Below, piece after piece: positions 53,732-64,000 of a stretch of DNA of 64,000 nucleotides. Location: the NCBI GenBank assembly GCA_948567375.1, contig OX419758.1, forward strand, positions 5,647,001 through 5,711,000, written 5' to 3'. This DNA is from Lunularia cruciata. Its lineage: Eukaryota > Streptophyta > Marchantiopsida > Lunulariales > Lunulariaceae. Position numbers and translations under genes: made by a program. The notes beneath the pieces are model-generated. The model saw nothing but the letters and a program-made list of their open reading frames with translations, was not told the DNA's origin and searched no databases. Positions within the stretch are counted from its first letter, which is position 1, and every line of letters starts with the position of its first letter.

Positions 53732-56700
53732 CCCGTCATTGAATTTCAAAGACCGCTCCACGTTAAAAAATATTAAACCGGTTGATCCGACCAGTTGAAT
53801 AATTGGCGCGCAAATAATGCTGACGAGATGTGGTGTCGGAAATGGAGTGCCATGCATGGACGGTGCAGCAACGCGTCATCTAAAGAACCTGGCTATAAAG
53901 GCCCATGCGGCGCGATGGAAGTCTCCGGCGGAGTCGCACATCAATTGAGAATCCCTCTACCTCGCCCGGAAGCTACAGGTTGCTCCAAAATATTGTCGAT
54001 TCTTTGAAGGTATTTTACTTGGAACATCGCATTTATTAGACTACATACTCCCTTTATAGGCGGTTTCTTTACTAAGTACTAACTCCTGTTCCTGCCTGGA
54101 AGCGACCGGATCTCCTCGGCGGATTACTCTACTCTGGTAAGCTATTGGTTGAAAGATTGCCTTCAGCGGTTGCTGCAAGTGTTGATCGGAGGCACCGACA
54201 TGGGAACTGCATGTTCTATCGAAGGTCGCGACGAAGCGATCTTGACATGGATAGTGTTGTGAGGACGTGGTATACAACCTTTGGTATAAGAGAATCCAAA
54301 ATACATGTGTTGTTGCTGACGTGGAAATATATTACTTGACGTGGCAATCATTCACTGTCTGACTTCATGTCTTGCTTATATTCACGAGAAAATCAAAGTA
54401 TTTTATGTAGTGAAACGATGCCGACATATATCTGGAAAATTCCCAGTAAGACTCTCTATGTCCCCCTATCTGCAATCTTGGAGTTGCTCCAGTTCTTGGG
54501 CTGGACATGAATTACCTTTACAGTAGATCTACAATTCCATCAACCTTTGTGAGTCGATGAGATCTGACTATTCAAGACATGATTGAATTTGGGCAGTCAC
54601 AGAATAGATATACAATGGACACGGTTGAATGCAACAAAACATACAGTTATCTTTGTTAGAAGTGAGCAACGTTCACGAAGTAGCTAGCAGGCAGTGTAAA
54701 TTTGATTCCAGTCCCAATTAACATTTATCCATGGGATAAATTCCATGTATAAATGTTCATAAACCACTCTAATCTGAAAGAAGCAGAGCAGTTGTGTTAA
54801 TTAGAGAAGGTAGTTGTTGAAAATTGAGATTGATTGGTTGAGGAGTTGGGACGGAAGAAGAAGCAGTGGTGAGGCCACATGATGGAGAAGTGAATTGCGG
54901 CGGATTCTCGCGAGAAGAAGGTTGGAGATCATTTAGAGCAACCTTTGAGTGATTCAAAAGAGAATTCCAAAATTCTACTACAAGCAATGAGTCTCAAGTC
55001 CAAAGCCCTTTTGAGTGATGTTGCTGGATTTGTCCTCTATCAAAATGGACATGAAAATGAATTGCACTCAGGATCGATTTTGAGCTATCGGCGAACATGC
55101 GGATGGTAGTGGGTATGGATGGACTTGACTTGAAGATCCAAGTTGATTTCTTGTACAATGGAAGTAGACTAGTAATGGAGATGATAAAATGTGGTTTGAA
55201 CCTCAAAGAAGACCTTTAGGCAAATAGTGTGGTGAACGGACTTAGAGTAGACTTTGTGCGCTGGATGGTCTTCCAATGGAAGCATATTACTAGAATAGAA
55301 GAGCACTTTCTTCATATAGCTGGGCTCAAAGAGACTGCTCTTCGTGTGTGATCGAGAGAACTTTGGAGTGGGGATTTAAATTTAGAGCAGGAGCCCTCAT
55401 ATCTCTGCAAGACTTGTTCTTCGGACCCCGAATTGTCAACACCCACATAACTTCTACATGGGAGACAGCTTCAGAAAGAGGGTGGCAACATGGGGCATCA
55501 GGATTATATGAGGCAGAACCAAGCACATGAGAAACCATTTCATGGGAGCACAGTAAAGGTTTGTCTTTAGATTGAGTAGGTTTGTGTACAGGGCAAGCAA
55601 GGACAGAGTGATCAGACCCGGCAAGGATGGTGTGCCTACATCAAGACCTTGGGCCTAGGAAATGGGGGACCAATGAAGCACAATAGGATAGCCCTTTATG
55701 GTTCAATACACGGGAGGTATTTGAGAATTAGGGATTTCACCACATCAAGAGTTCTTGTATTGAATGGTTCTTCTATTGGGTGTTCTTGTACCCAAGAGTT
55801 TATAGCAGTTTTGGCACAGTTGGGCAGCTAGACCCACCAGGGGACTGGACATTGGATGAAGAAGGAGATATTTAGGGCCACCACTAGGCCCTTTCACCTC
55901 CCTTGCATGCTCTCTCTTCTTTGTTTCTTTTTGTCCTTTTTCTTTATCTCTTTTGTGTTTTGCCATCAACTCTTTGTCTTTTATATCTTGCTCTTTTAGG
56001 ATGGCATTTTCTTTGTCCTCTTTAGGATGTATACACTTTTTGTAGCATCATCTCTCCTCATGCCTCCCTTGGCATGGGGCCATAGAGAGGACTACCTCAA
56101 GTGTCACTCCTCATCTGGTACCCCATACCCCATATGTGTGACCTAAGGCTTGACCCTTACCTTGTCTATTTCAGCATATACCCATAGTTGTTGTGGTTTA
56201 TCTAGATGGAGTTCCTTCAATCCCTAGATCACATACTTCTTCTTTACCATCAATGGACCCAATAGGAGGTGATTCCTATGGAGGATACCCCACATTTGAT
56301 TTCCCTACCCTCCACACCCTCCTCTCACCTTAGATCCTCCTCCCACCACTATCACGTGCCACCCATGCATGATCATTCTTCTACACTAGGGCCATCATCA
56401 CATCCATATATCCCGCCCTATCACCATTCTACTCAATCTTGTCCAAATTATCAATGGGTAGGGATTGGACTTGCCCAACATAGATAGAGATCTTGTTTCT
56501 TGCGTATGCAAGTTGAGTCCACCACTCATCTCACATCTCTAGACCCTATTTGTATGCTAATAATGGTTCTTTAGGCTTCCCTAGACTTGTATTCTTGGCT
56601 ACACTTGTTGGACCCTCTCTAGGCATTCTTACTAGGTTTGCCTTGACCATAGATGTACACTAGGATCCCGTTGCCATTGAGTCTTCTCATTGGCTCCACA

Positions 56701-56880
56701 CACACATACGCACTCTCTCTCTGTGTTATTTTGGCCAATACTCATGGCAGAGATGTCTCCACTTGGACTTTATTTGCCCTTTTCTCATAATGGACATTAT
56801 TTTTTCCAACCCATGGAGGTGCTTTGGGACATCACGAGATTGCCTCTACAATTCATAAGTTCTTGAGAGGAGATTGGGAG
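53732..56880. other. Long spacer, no supported gene
   Basis: Short frames on both strands were read. Two adjoining minus-strand frames at 54769-55206 share one frame separated by a stop, and a Pro/His/Ser-rich frame lies at 56269-56487. None shows a domain, splice structure or second copy in the window. The part after 55550 may be old repeat sequence. Confidence 0.45.
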
Positions 56881-56902
56881 CCCTTTAGGAGGAGTATACC
56901 AT

Positions 56903-57440
56903 GAGAAGGATTTTTGATAGACTAAAGGACTAGAAAAATTAGAAGATTGAGAGGAGTTTTTGAAAGGAAGGAGGACAAGAAGAAACCAAGAGAAGGATTT
57001 TTGAGAGAATGGAGGACAGGAAAAATTGGAGGACTGAAAGGAGTTTTCAAGAGGATAGGAGGATGGAAGGCAAAGAGTTCAGGAAAGGAAAGGAAGTAGG
57101 AATGGTTTCAAGAGAACAGAGGACAAGAAGAATACAAAACCAAGAGAAGGATCTTTTGAGAGGACAAGAGGTCAGGAATATTGAAAGACAAAAAGGGTTT
57201 TCAAAAGGAGAGAAGAGGAAAGAGAACATGAAAGGAAGTAGGAAGGGTTTTTAAGAGGACAAGAAGAAGGAACAATTGGAAATCAGTAGGAAGTGTATCG
57301 AGAAGACAGAAGAAAGGAATTGCATGGAAGAGTAGGATCAAAGAGAAGAAGGTGAAGGAGATTTTCTGAGAGGAGTATCAAAAAGAAGAAGGAAGGATTT
57401 TCTGGGAGGAGCATCAAAAGTGCCACACTCCTACATGCCA
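56903..57440. repeat. Purine-rich minisatellite, 87-bp unit
   Basis: GAGAAGGATTTTTGA recurs at 56903 and 56990. Further diverged units contain AGGACAGGAAAAATTGGAGG. Units clearly resemble the 84-bp repeats at 39479-39905, so this is a dispersed repeat family. Confidence 0.75.
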
Positions 57441-57507
57441 TAGACTCTCCTCTTGTCACTTTCCCAAGTGTCAAACTTGCCCATCAAGTTCTAATAGTTA
57501 TCTTTAG

Positions 57508-58482
57508 TGTAATGGCCCTTGGAGGCAAATTCCGGTTGAGCTCGTACCGCATTCAAATCACAAAGGCTCTTAATGACGAGTGCTAAGGTGGCACTTGGCA
57601 CTTGGGCTTGTAAGCTTCACACATTGTTACTCTAAGTGCTCTTTTCCTAGATATACTCCAAATGATTCCACAACACTCCAAATGCTCTTCCTTCCCCAAG
57701 CACTTGAGGTTATCCTACGCCACTCCAAGTGTTACTCATTGTAATACCAAGGGTTAGCCATATGATCTAGATGTGAAATTTGGTTTGGTAACATCTAGAA
57801 TGATGTTATACATGATGGTCAAAATAGATCAGATAGAAGTATCACCAAAAGAGTACTTCTACTAATAGGGCAAAAACCGAAATAGACTTGAGAACCTTAG
57901 AACCAATAGCTGGACATATGATTTAAAGGTGAGAATTGGTTTGGTAACATCTGGAAGGATGTTACACATGATGGACTAAACAGATCAGAAAGAGGTATCA
58001 CCAAAAGGGGACTTCTACTAATAGATTAGGAACAGAAATATGCCTGAAATCTTTGAAGGCAATTTTAGAGGCCTAAACGGATGAATTAGGCCTAAAAAAT
58101 GTGCAGCTTCGCCCTCCCCAATGGAGGAAAGGCTGGTCTTCCCTCCCCCCTGCTTTGTCTTGTTGAGAGCTTTCCAATGGTACCTTACTCACATGATTCT
58201 AAGATTCCTATAAGAAGATTCCCTAAAAGATTCCCTCCGGTCAAAGCTTGTTTGACCAACCAGATAGGACCTAGACCAGACAGGTCGCCCATCCAAGTAA
58301 GTAATCCAAGGGTGGAGCTTGCTGACATGTCACCTATCTATGTCCCTAATCCTATGGTGGAGATTCCTTGGAGGAGATCCTCTTTGTCTATATAATAAAG
58401 AGAAGGTGCTCCCTTGGAGCATCGAATGTTTTTGAGCGTGCAATCTGTGTTTTCTCTCTTCTCTTGTCCTCGGAGTATTACA
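57508..58482 (+). repeat. Possible solo LTR
   Basis: Starts TGTAATGG and ends GTATTACA, giving TGTAAT...ATTACA inverted ends, with a TATA-like TATATAATAAA at 58389-58399. It contains a direct repeat with a 156-bp period (CATATGAT landmark at 57759 and 57915). The flanks tttag and ctcat do not match, so no target duplication supports it. Confidence 0.35.
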
Positions 58483-59255
58483 CTCATCCTAGTTTTGGTG
58501 ACATTCCTTTGAGTACCATGTATCTTTGAGGCACTTCTTCTAGTGACTACATTATTCTTTGTGGTTTCACAGCACTTAAGCTTGATTTGATCAATAAAAG
58601 ACAATTTTGAAGAAATGGGAGCATCACAACCTCTAACTAAATTATTACTAAACTTTGCTAAATATAACTACAAAAAACCACCAAAATACTACTAGAAACT
58701 ATTGTGTACCTAAGGTGTTAGAAAACATAGTAAAAACATAATAGTGACTTCTATTTGTGGGAGACAAACACTATTTAATTTGTAGTTACAAACCCATCAA
58801 GCGGATAATCTTTAGCACAAGCAACCACTATACTTGCTTTGGTAGTTGCCAACCCCTTAGAAATAGAGTCTTTGGCACAAGTAGCCATATAAGTAAGGCA
58901 ATGGTGATCATTGTCAAGGAGGAAGATTTAGGGCTTGGATGACCTTTGATGCCTTCCATCCTAGTATTGGAATTTTTTTGCATCTTCATCTTTATTGTCT
59001 ATAAAAGGCAACCCAAGGATCTTTGTATAGGATCAGGTTATGGCCAACCTCATATCTCATCGACCATTTTGTATTTTAAACAAAGAGTCTTAAACATTGT
59101 ACTAAACTCTCAATCAATAGATGTACATCCACACTTAGCACTAAATTGAGTTCACATCAAGTTTATCCAGTTTAAGACTCCTACACCCCATTTACCAAAT
59201 ATATTATTAGAAATTTATTACTAGAGTTTCTTTTAAGAGAATCTCTCAAGTACAG
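58483..59255. other. Spacer, no gene seen
   Basis: AT-rich sequence without recognised domains. Frame 58946-59149 has no recognisable content. Confidence 0.45.
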
Positions 59256-59625
59256 GGTATGCAGCAAGGTCATTTCTTTGTTCCTCTAGCCTTGGATTTA
59301 TATGGAGCCATGTCAAAGAGTCCACAAGAGCATATCATATTAGAAGTTAGAGGGTCTCCTTCCACTCTCATACTTACTTGCATATTTTAGACAACATATG
59401 TCCATAGCTCTACAAAGAGCATTGGTTGGTGTAATCTATAGGAGAGCAATTACACTAGGTGATATTTCTTGGATGCTCCAATAGTTTGTAGACCTTCTGA
59501 CTTGCTTAGCTTGGATATCTTAGGTGAAATAAGGCAGATATATCATGTCTAGGCAATAGGAGCTTAGCCCTATTTTACATCTTTTGTCTCAACCCTATAT
59601 GGCTTGATGGGTCTTCCCATCCTTT
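59256..59625 (+). pseudogene. Second LINE 3'-terminal fragment
   Basis: Matches 48135-48545: a LFVPLALELYG-like segment near 59275-59305, a TLIL segment near 59357, GGAGCTTAGCCCTATTTTAC near 59570, and TATGGCTTGATGGGTCTTCCC near 59599. Several stops and indels are present, and nothing upstream of this part is recognised. Confidence 0.6.
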
Positions 59626-60712
59626 GTGATTTCTACATGGTCCTCTTGTCATTGGGATTACTAGAGAATCTTGATTATACAGGTTAACTATAATCTTTTT
59701 GAATTGTATCAGAACTTTGGTTATTTACTATGTTTTCTTTGCGAAGGGTTTTGCTATTCATCCCATGCCTTATACCCTGTCTTCCTAATGAGCAGTTTCT
59801 GATTCCTTGTACTTTTTCTTTGTATTTCTTGGAATATGATTTGATTCGGTGAATACAATTTGGCTCTGTTTTCCTCAATGACAATATCTTCATGTCTTTT
59901 TCCTTGCTCTGTCGGTAGATTGTGTAATGGTACCTACCCAACTTACCTGGCCTGCTAGCTTGCTTGTGCAATCATACCAGCTTCTACCACCTACTGGATC
60001 AGGAATCACTTGATCATGCACTTTGTTCCCCGTGCCTTTCCAATCCTGCAATGCAGATTGAGAAGATGGGTCTAGCACATGAATTACATTTATGCGGTGG
60101 ATTTGCCTATTTGACAGGAATTCACAAACAATGAGAATCCAATTGACCTGCGGAAGCTACGGGAGAGTGTGGAGACGAGAGAGGAGAGGGAGAGACAAGA
60201 GACGATATCTATTTTTTCTGAGGGTTCTCTAGCACGTAGCACTCGAGTGAATAGTCAATTCTCTTTGTTTTTCAATTTTGGTTCCATTGGCACCTAAATT
60301 GAAGACTATGGAGAATGGAGTAGAAAGTTATGAGGATTTTTAGTTTTTTTAGGGTTAAGAGTGATCATTATACATTGAGAGTGATGTGTCGGGAATTTTC
60401 ATTTCTAATCTCTTGGTTTTTATGATTAAGTTCCATGGGAATTTAGTTTGAAAGCTTTGGAGATGGAAATTGAAAGTTGTGAGAGTTATAGATTTTAGGG
60501 TTTGGAGAGATTGTTTTCTTATGTGAGTTGGGATGTGAGGGGTTGTGGTTTTGCAGATATGGGGAGATATGGAGAGGAGCAGCATGTATTACTATCATTA
60601 TTCTTGTGCTAGCCATGGCTACACCTTCCCATGTGGGGTCGCCTAGAGCGGGTCGGGATACACCATGCCCGGTGTGTCATCGACGCTTTATCTCGCAAGA
60701 GATAAAGACCCA
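59626..60712. other. Spacer with weak coding hints
   Basis: A charged frame at 60118-60297 follows an acceptor-like TTTGACAG (60110-60117) and could be an exon. Two diverged copies of a ~100-bp segment lie near 60260-60360 and 60400-60510. A short zinc-finger-like frame at 60627-60719 reads CPVCHRRFISQEIKTHV then a stop, with RMH just beyond. No gene can be built from these. Confidence 0.3.
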
Positions 60713-60928
60713 TGTGTGAAGGATGCACAAGGACTATGATTGGACCACTTGGGATGCCCACATGAGACAAGCAACCACATCGACAGTAGTGACACTCAGG
60801 ATTACACACGCTTCTTCTATCCCTCTATAAAAGACCGAATCCGAGGAGAGAAAAAGGAGAATGGAAACTCACATTGGGACACTTGAATGAGGGAAAACTC
60901 CAAATGCTAGCATGAGATTTGGCTTTGG

Positions 60929-60936
60929 TATTTATA
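60929..60936 (-). promoter_or_regulatory. Element F LTR TATA box
   Basis: Minus-strand TATAAATA, about 315 bp from the LTR start, with the GAA/TTC array immediately upstream. This is the expected position for a U3 promoter. Confidence 0.55.
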
Positions 60937-60957
60937 GTTAGCATACAAGGTCCTTGA

Positions 60958-61181
60958 GAAGCTTCTCAAGAAGTTTTTCTCAAGCCACTTTCTTAGAGTG
61001 CAAGCCAACTTAACTAGGAAGCTCCTCAAGAAGCTTCCTTCTAGAATCCACCTACTTGGCTTGCAAGTTAAGCTAGTTAGAAGCTTCTAGAAGCTTCCTT
61101 CTAGAAGCTACTTACTTGAGATGCAAGCTAAGCTAGTTGGGAAGCTTCTCAAGAAGCTTCCTAGATACTTCTGGAATATTC
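60958..61181 (-). promoter_or_regulatory. Heat-shock-element-like array in the F LTR
   Basis: Heat-shock factor sites are alternating GAA and TTC blocks with two-base spacing. Perfect runs occur at 61080-61097 (GAAGCTTCTAGAAGCTTC, four blocks) and 61169-61181 (TTCTGGAATATTC, three blocks). Two- and three-block sites lie at 60958-60972, 61030-61046, 61099-61106 and 61141-61160. All are upstream of the TATA box in the element's own orientation. Confidence 0.6.
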
Positions 61182-61251
61182 TAGGCTAATTTGTCTTATG
61201 TGCTACTTTGTAAGCCCGATTAACTTTGTCGCTAAACTCCATATTATTACA

Positions 61252-61263
61252 TATTCCCCCGCT
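61252..61263 (-). other. Polypurine tract (element F)
   Basis: Minus-strand AGCGGGGGAATA directly before the LTR start. Confidence 0.7.
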
Positions 61264-61340
61264 ACTAGTTGGTGACATCCTTGTCCCTAGTGAAGCTTCA
61301 AATTCTTGGATGGCCATCTGTGCATTCTAGAGGTGAGAAA

Positions 61341-63992
61341 GAGTTCCCATGTGGCATCATGAAGAGGATACCCTTTCCAAAGGACCTTGTACTCCATATG
61401 TTGGCAACGGCCTTGTTGAATATGGCAACGTGCAAGGATATGATCAACTTTGTACTCCTCATGATCATTGATAGGGACAGGAAGAGGGGGAGGTTGGACT
61501 CAAGAGGAAAAGGAAGAGGGGTTAGGAACAAAGGGTTTCAACTTGGAAATATGAAAGACAGGATAGATACGCATGTGACAAGGCAAGGCAAGTTGATAAG
61601 CAACAAGAGAGACAATTTGGGTGATATCAAAGGGTCCTATCCAATTAGGGGCAAGTTTACAAACTTGGATATCAAGTGGGAGAGGGAGGTTACTAGAGGA
61701 TAACATGACTTTCTCACCAACTGCAAAGGTGAGATCGATGGTGGTCTACATATTGTTTTTGGTGATTTTGAGCAACAAGGAGATGAGACTTGGCTTGTTG
61801 GAGAGATTGGGATATAGTGGTCAAGAATGTAGAAATATGAGGAACCTAAGATGGAGGAGGAGCAAGAAGAGAATCTGGAACAAGCGGATCTTGGCCAAAT
61901 TGAGAAAGAAAGGAGAAAATCCGATGCTTGCATGTTTGGAATTGTTGTAGGCAAATTCTACAACTGCAATGCATTCATCCCAGTTGGTATGGTAGACATT
62001 GACAAAGGCATGCAACATATCCTCCAATGTATGATTTTCACGCTCGGTTTGTCCATCAGTTTGAGGATGATAGGCCGTGGACAAAGTAAGCTTGGTGCCG
62101 AGGATCTAGAAGAGTGCTTGCCAAAACTTCCCAGTAAATCGAGGATCCCAATCAAAGATGAGTACACATGGCATCCCATGATGCTTGAAGACGTTGTTGA
62201 AGTAGATTTGTGCTAAGGTTGGAGCATCCATGGTATCACAGGTTGGTGCCAAGTGGATTTTCTTACTAAGCTTATCCATGAACACCACAATTGCGGTGTG
62301 TCCTTGTTTTGTCTTTGGCAAGGATGTAATGAGATCCAAGCTCACATGCTCCTAGCGAGCGGATGGAATGACAAGTGGTTGAAGGAGTCCACTCGGGTTC
62401 TGGTTGTTGGCCTTGTTACGTTGGCAGCTCTCACACGATCGGACAAATTCTTGAACATCTTGTGTCATGTTGGGCTACCACCATTGACGTTGGAGGGTAC
62501 CCAAGGTCTTGTCCACACCCATGTGACCAGCGATGGGTAAATCATGGGCTTCTTGAAGGTACACAAGTCAAAGATCACCTTTAGCTTGAACATAGATCCG
62601 GTCCTCATGGAATAAAAGGCCCTCCTTGATGGAGAAGGTGTTGTACTCCTTATTGCATGCCATAAGGCAACCATGTACCATTTGAAAGAAGGGATCTTGG
62701 TGTAGAGCTGAGTGAAACTCATTTTGGACCTTAGAGTCAACTGATACCGTTAAAATTGCCCTTGTGATGAGAGGAAAAGACTTCAAATCAGGTCGTCATG
62801 ATAAAGCATCAGGGATGACATGGAACCAACCTGGTTTGTACTTAAGTTTGATGTCATACACTTGGAGTTGCTCCTCCCATCGATGATGTCAACTCTTCAT
62901 ATGTTCCAAGTATAAGGTCTGCAATAATGGTTTGTGATCAATTTGCATGATCACTTGTTTCCCCAAGAGGTAATGCCTCCAGACCTTGGTGGCATATACC
63001 ATTGCAAGTTGTTCCCGATCTTGAGCAAAGTAATTTCTTTCAATTGTATTTAGTTGGCAAGACACCAAGGCAATGGGATGTAGTCCATCTGGAAATTCCT
63101 ATTGCAACACAGCTCCAATTGCAAAGTTAGAAGCATCAAAATCAACCACACAAGGTAGTTGAGGATCTCATGGTTGAAGAATGGGTCTGGAAGACACCAT
63201 ATGCTTTAACTTCTGGAATGCTTCTTCATGCTTGGTGGTCCACTGAAAGCTCAAGTTCTTTCCCAAGAGGTCAGTCAATGGTGCAACCACATGAGCATAA
63301 TAGTGGATGAACCGTCGGAAAAAATTGGCCAATCCATTGAATGCTTGTACTTCTATAACATCCTTTGGGGTAGGCCAAATCAGTAATGGCCTTGATCTTC
63401 TCTTCTTCCATCTTGATCCCCTCTGATGAGATCTTATGACCCAAGAAGGTAACCTCCTTCTGCCAAAAGGCACACTTTGACTTCTTGTAGTAAAATTTCC
63501 ACTGTCGTAGTTGTCTTAGGACTTTTCGCACATGATCCACATGTTTTGGCTTTGTCTTGCTATAAATCAAGATATCATCCAAGAATACCACCACAGACCA
63601 ATCCAATAATCCATCCAACATCTGATGCATCTGATCCATGAAGACTGTTGGAGCATTAGTGAGTCCAAAATTTAGAACTCTCGACTCAAAATGCCCATAC
63701 CTTGTGCAAAAGGCAGTCTTTTGCACATCCTCTCTATCAATAGGAATTTGCCAATAGCCGCTACAAAAATCCAACTTGGAAATTAGTGTGCTCTACTTAG
63801 TTGATCAAGCAAGTCATTGATCCAAGGCAAGGGATATGCATTCTTCACGGTTTGTTTATTGAGCCCACAATAATCAATATAGAAACGAAGTCCTCCATCC
63901 TTCTTTGGAACAAATAGTACCGATGCTCCCCAAGGAGAGGTACTATGTCGTATGAAGTCCTTCTCCAACAACTTTGTAAGTGTTGTTTGCAA
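61341..63992 (-). pseudogene. Element F pol: RT, RNase H, integrase and chromodomain, broken
   Basis: Read on the minus strand from the window end. RT begins with [21 protein letters not shown]-like residues at 63783-63992; its active site FLDD lies at 63571-63585. RNase H lies at about 62800-63160 in broken frames. Integrase parts are at 62106-62345 (TKQGHTAIVVFMDKLSKKIH) and 61821-62084 (STAYHPQTDGQTER). A KLAPNWIGPFDI segment at 61590-61670 is the GPF-type module. A chromodomain follows at 61341-61460 (EEYKVDHIL, then MEYKVLWKGYPLHDATWE). This order defines a chromovirus. Protease and gag lie beyond the window. At least five frame breaks make it non-functional. Confidence 0.88.
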
Positions 63993-64000
63993 CTCCTCCA

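Larger units (their letters stand above)
60713..61251 (-). repeat. Element F 3' LTR
   Basis: The right edge is firm: on the minus strand the LTR starts TGTAATAATATGG right after a polypurine tract. The left edge is uncertain; 60713 is chosen because TGTGTGAAGG gives a TG...CA structure, but no target duplication could be confirmed. A TATA box (TATAAATA, minus) lies at 60929-60936 and a cluster of heat-shock-element-like repeats lies upstream of it. A ~60-bp repeat unit (core AAGCTAGTTAG or AAGCTAGTTGG) recurs at about 61070 and 61130. Confidence 0.6.

Overview
The window looks like nuclear DNA from a streptophyte (a land plant or a close algal relative) with a large, repeat-rich genome. The evidence is nested Ty3/gypsy LTR retrotransposons of plant type, a primer-binding site resembling the plant tRNA-Asp type, GT-AG introns in the one host gene, LINE and PIF/Harbinger debris, and long AT-rich spacers. 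The species cannot be named from the sequence.

Positions 1-42906 are a stack of retrotransposons. The oldest layer, D1 (18931-19592 and 37217-42906), is a degenerate Ty3/gypsy element. A second member of the same family, D2 (19593-37216), sits inside it. D2 is itself split by element C (19737-27547), which belongs to a different family here called G. To the left, an old G copy (G0: 1-325, 8162-8217, 17909-18930) lies beside D1 and contains element A (326-8161, plus strand) and a solo-LTR-like element E (8218-17908). E in turn holds element B (9321-17122, minus strand). B is the youngest: its LTRs are both 679 bp and nearly identical, and it keeps a single 1608-codon gag-pol frame. G elements also carry small ORFs between the 5' LTR and gag: a 157-aa zinc-knuckle ORF flanked by two related mini-ORFs of 56 and 54 aa.

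The main discovery is in the D family. Between protease and reverse transcriptase, D2 encodes the recognisable motifs of a C5-cytosine DNA methyltransferase (an ELFG motif I, a WPCQGH motif IV, an ENIP motif VI and C-terminal motifs). After the integrase, the same element has a PHD-type zinc finger. D1 preserves the first half of the methyltransferase and the PHD finger, so both belong to the family. All D copies here carry stops and frameshifts. D2 also appears to be inserted in circularly permuted form.

Positions 42907-49700 hold a PIF/Harbinger transposase remnant, three stretches of a LINE 3' end, a LINE C-terminal fragment and a broken copy of a POT/PTR transporter. Positions 49722-52926 (minus) hold the only apparently intact host gene, a four-exon POT/PTR-family transporter of 529 aa. 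Positions 53000-60700 are mostly non-coding, with a perfect 42-bp palindrome, minisatellites, a possible solo LTR and a second LINE fragment. From about 60.7 kb to the window end lies the 3' part of a minus-strand chromodomain Ty3/gypsy element (F), whose LTR carries an array of heat-shock-element-like repeats just upstream of its TATA box.
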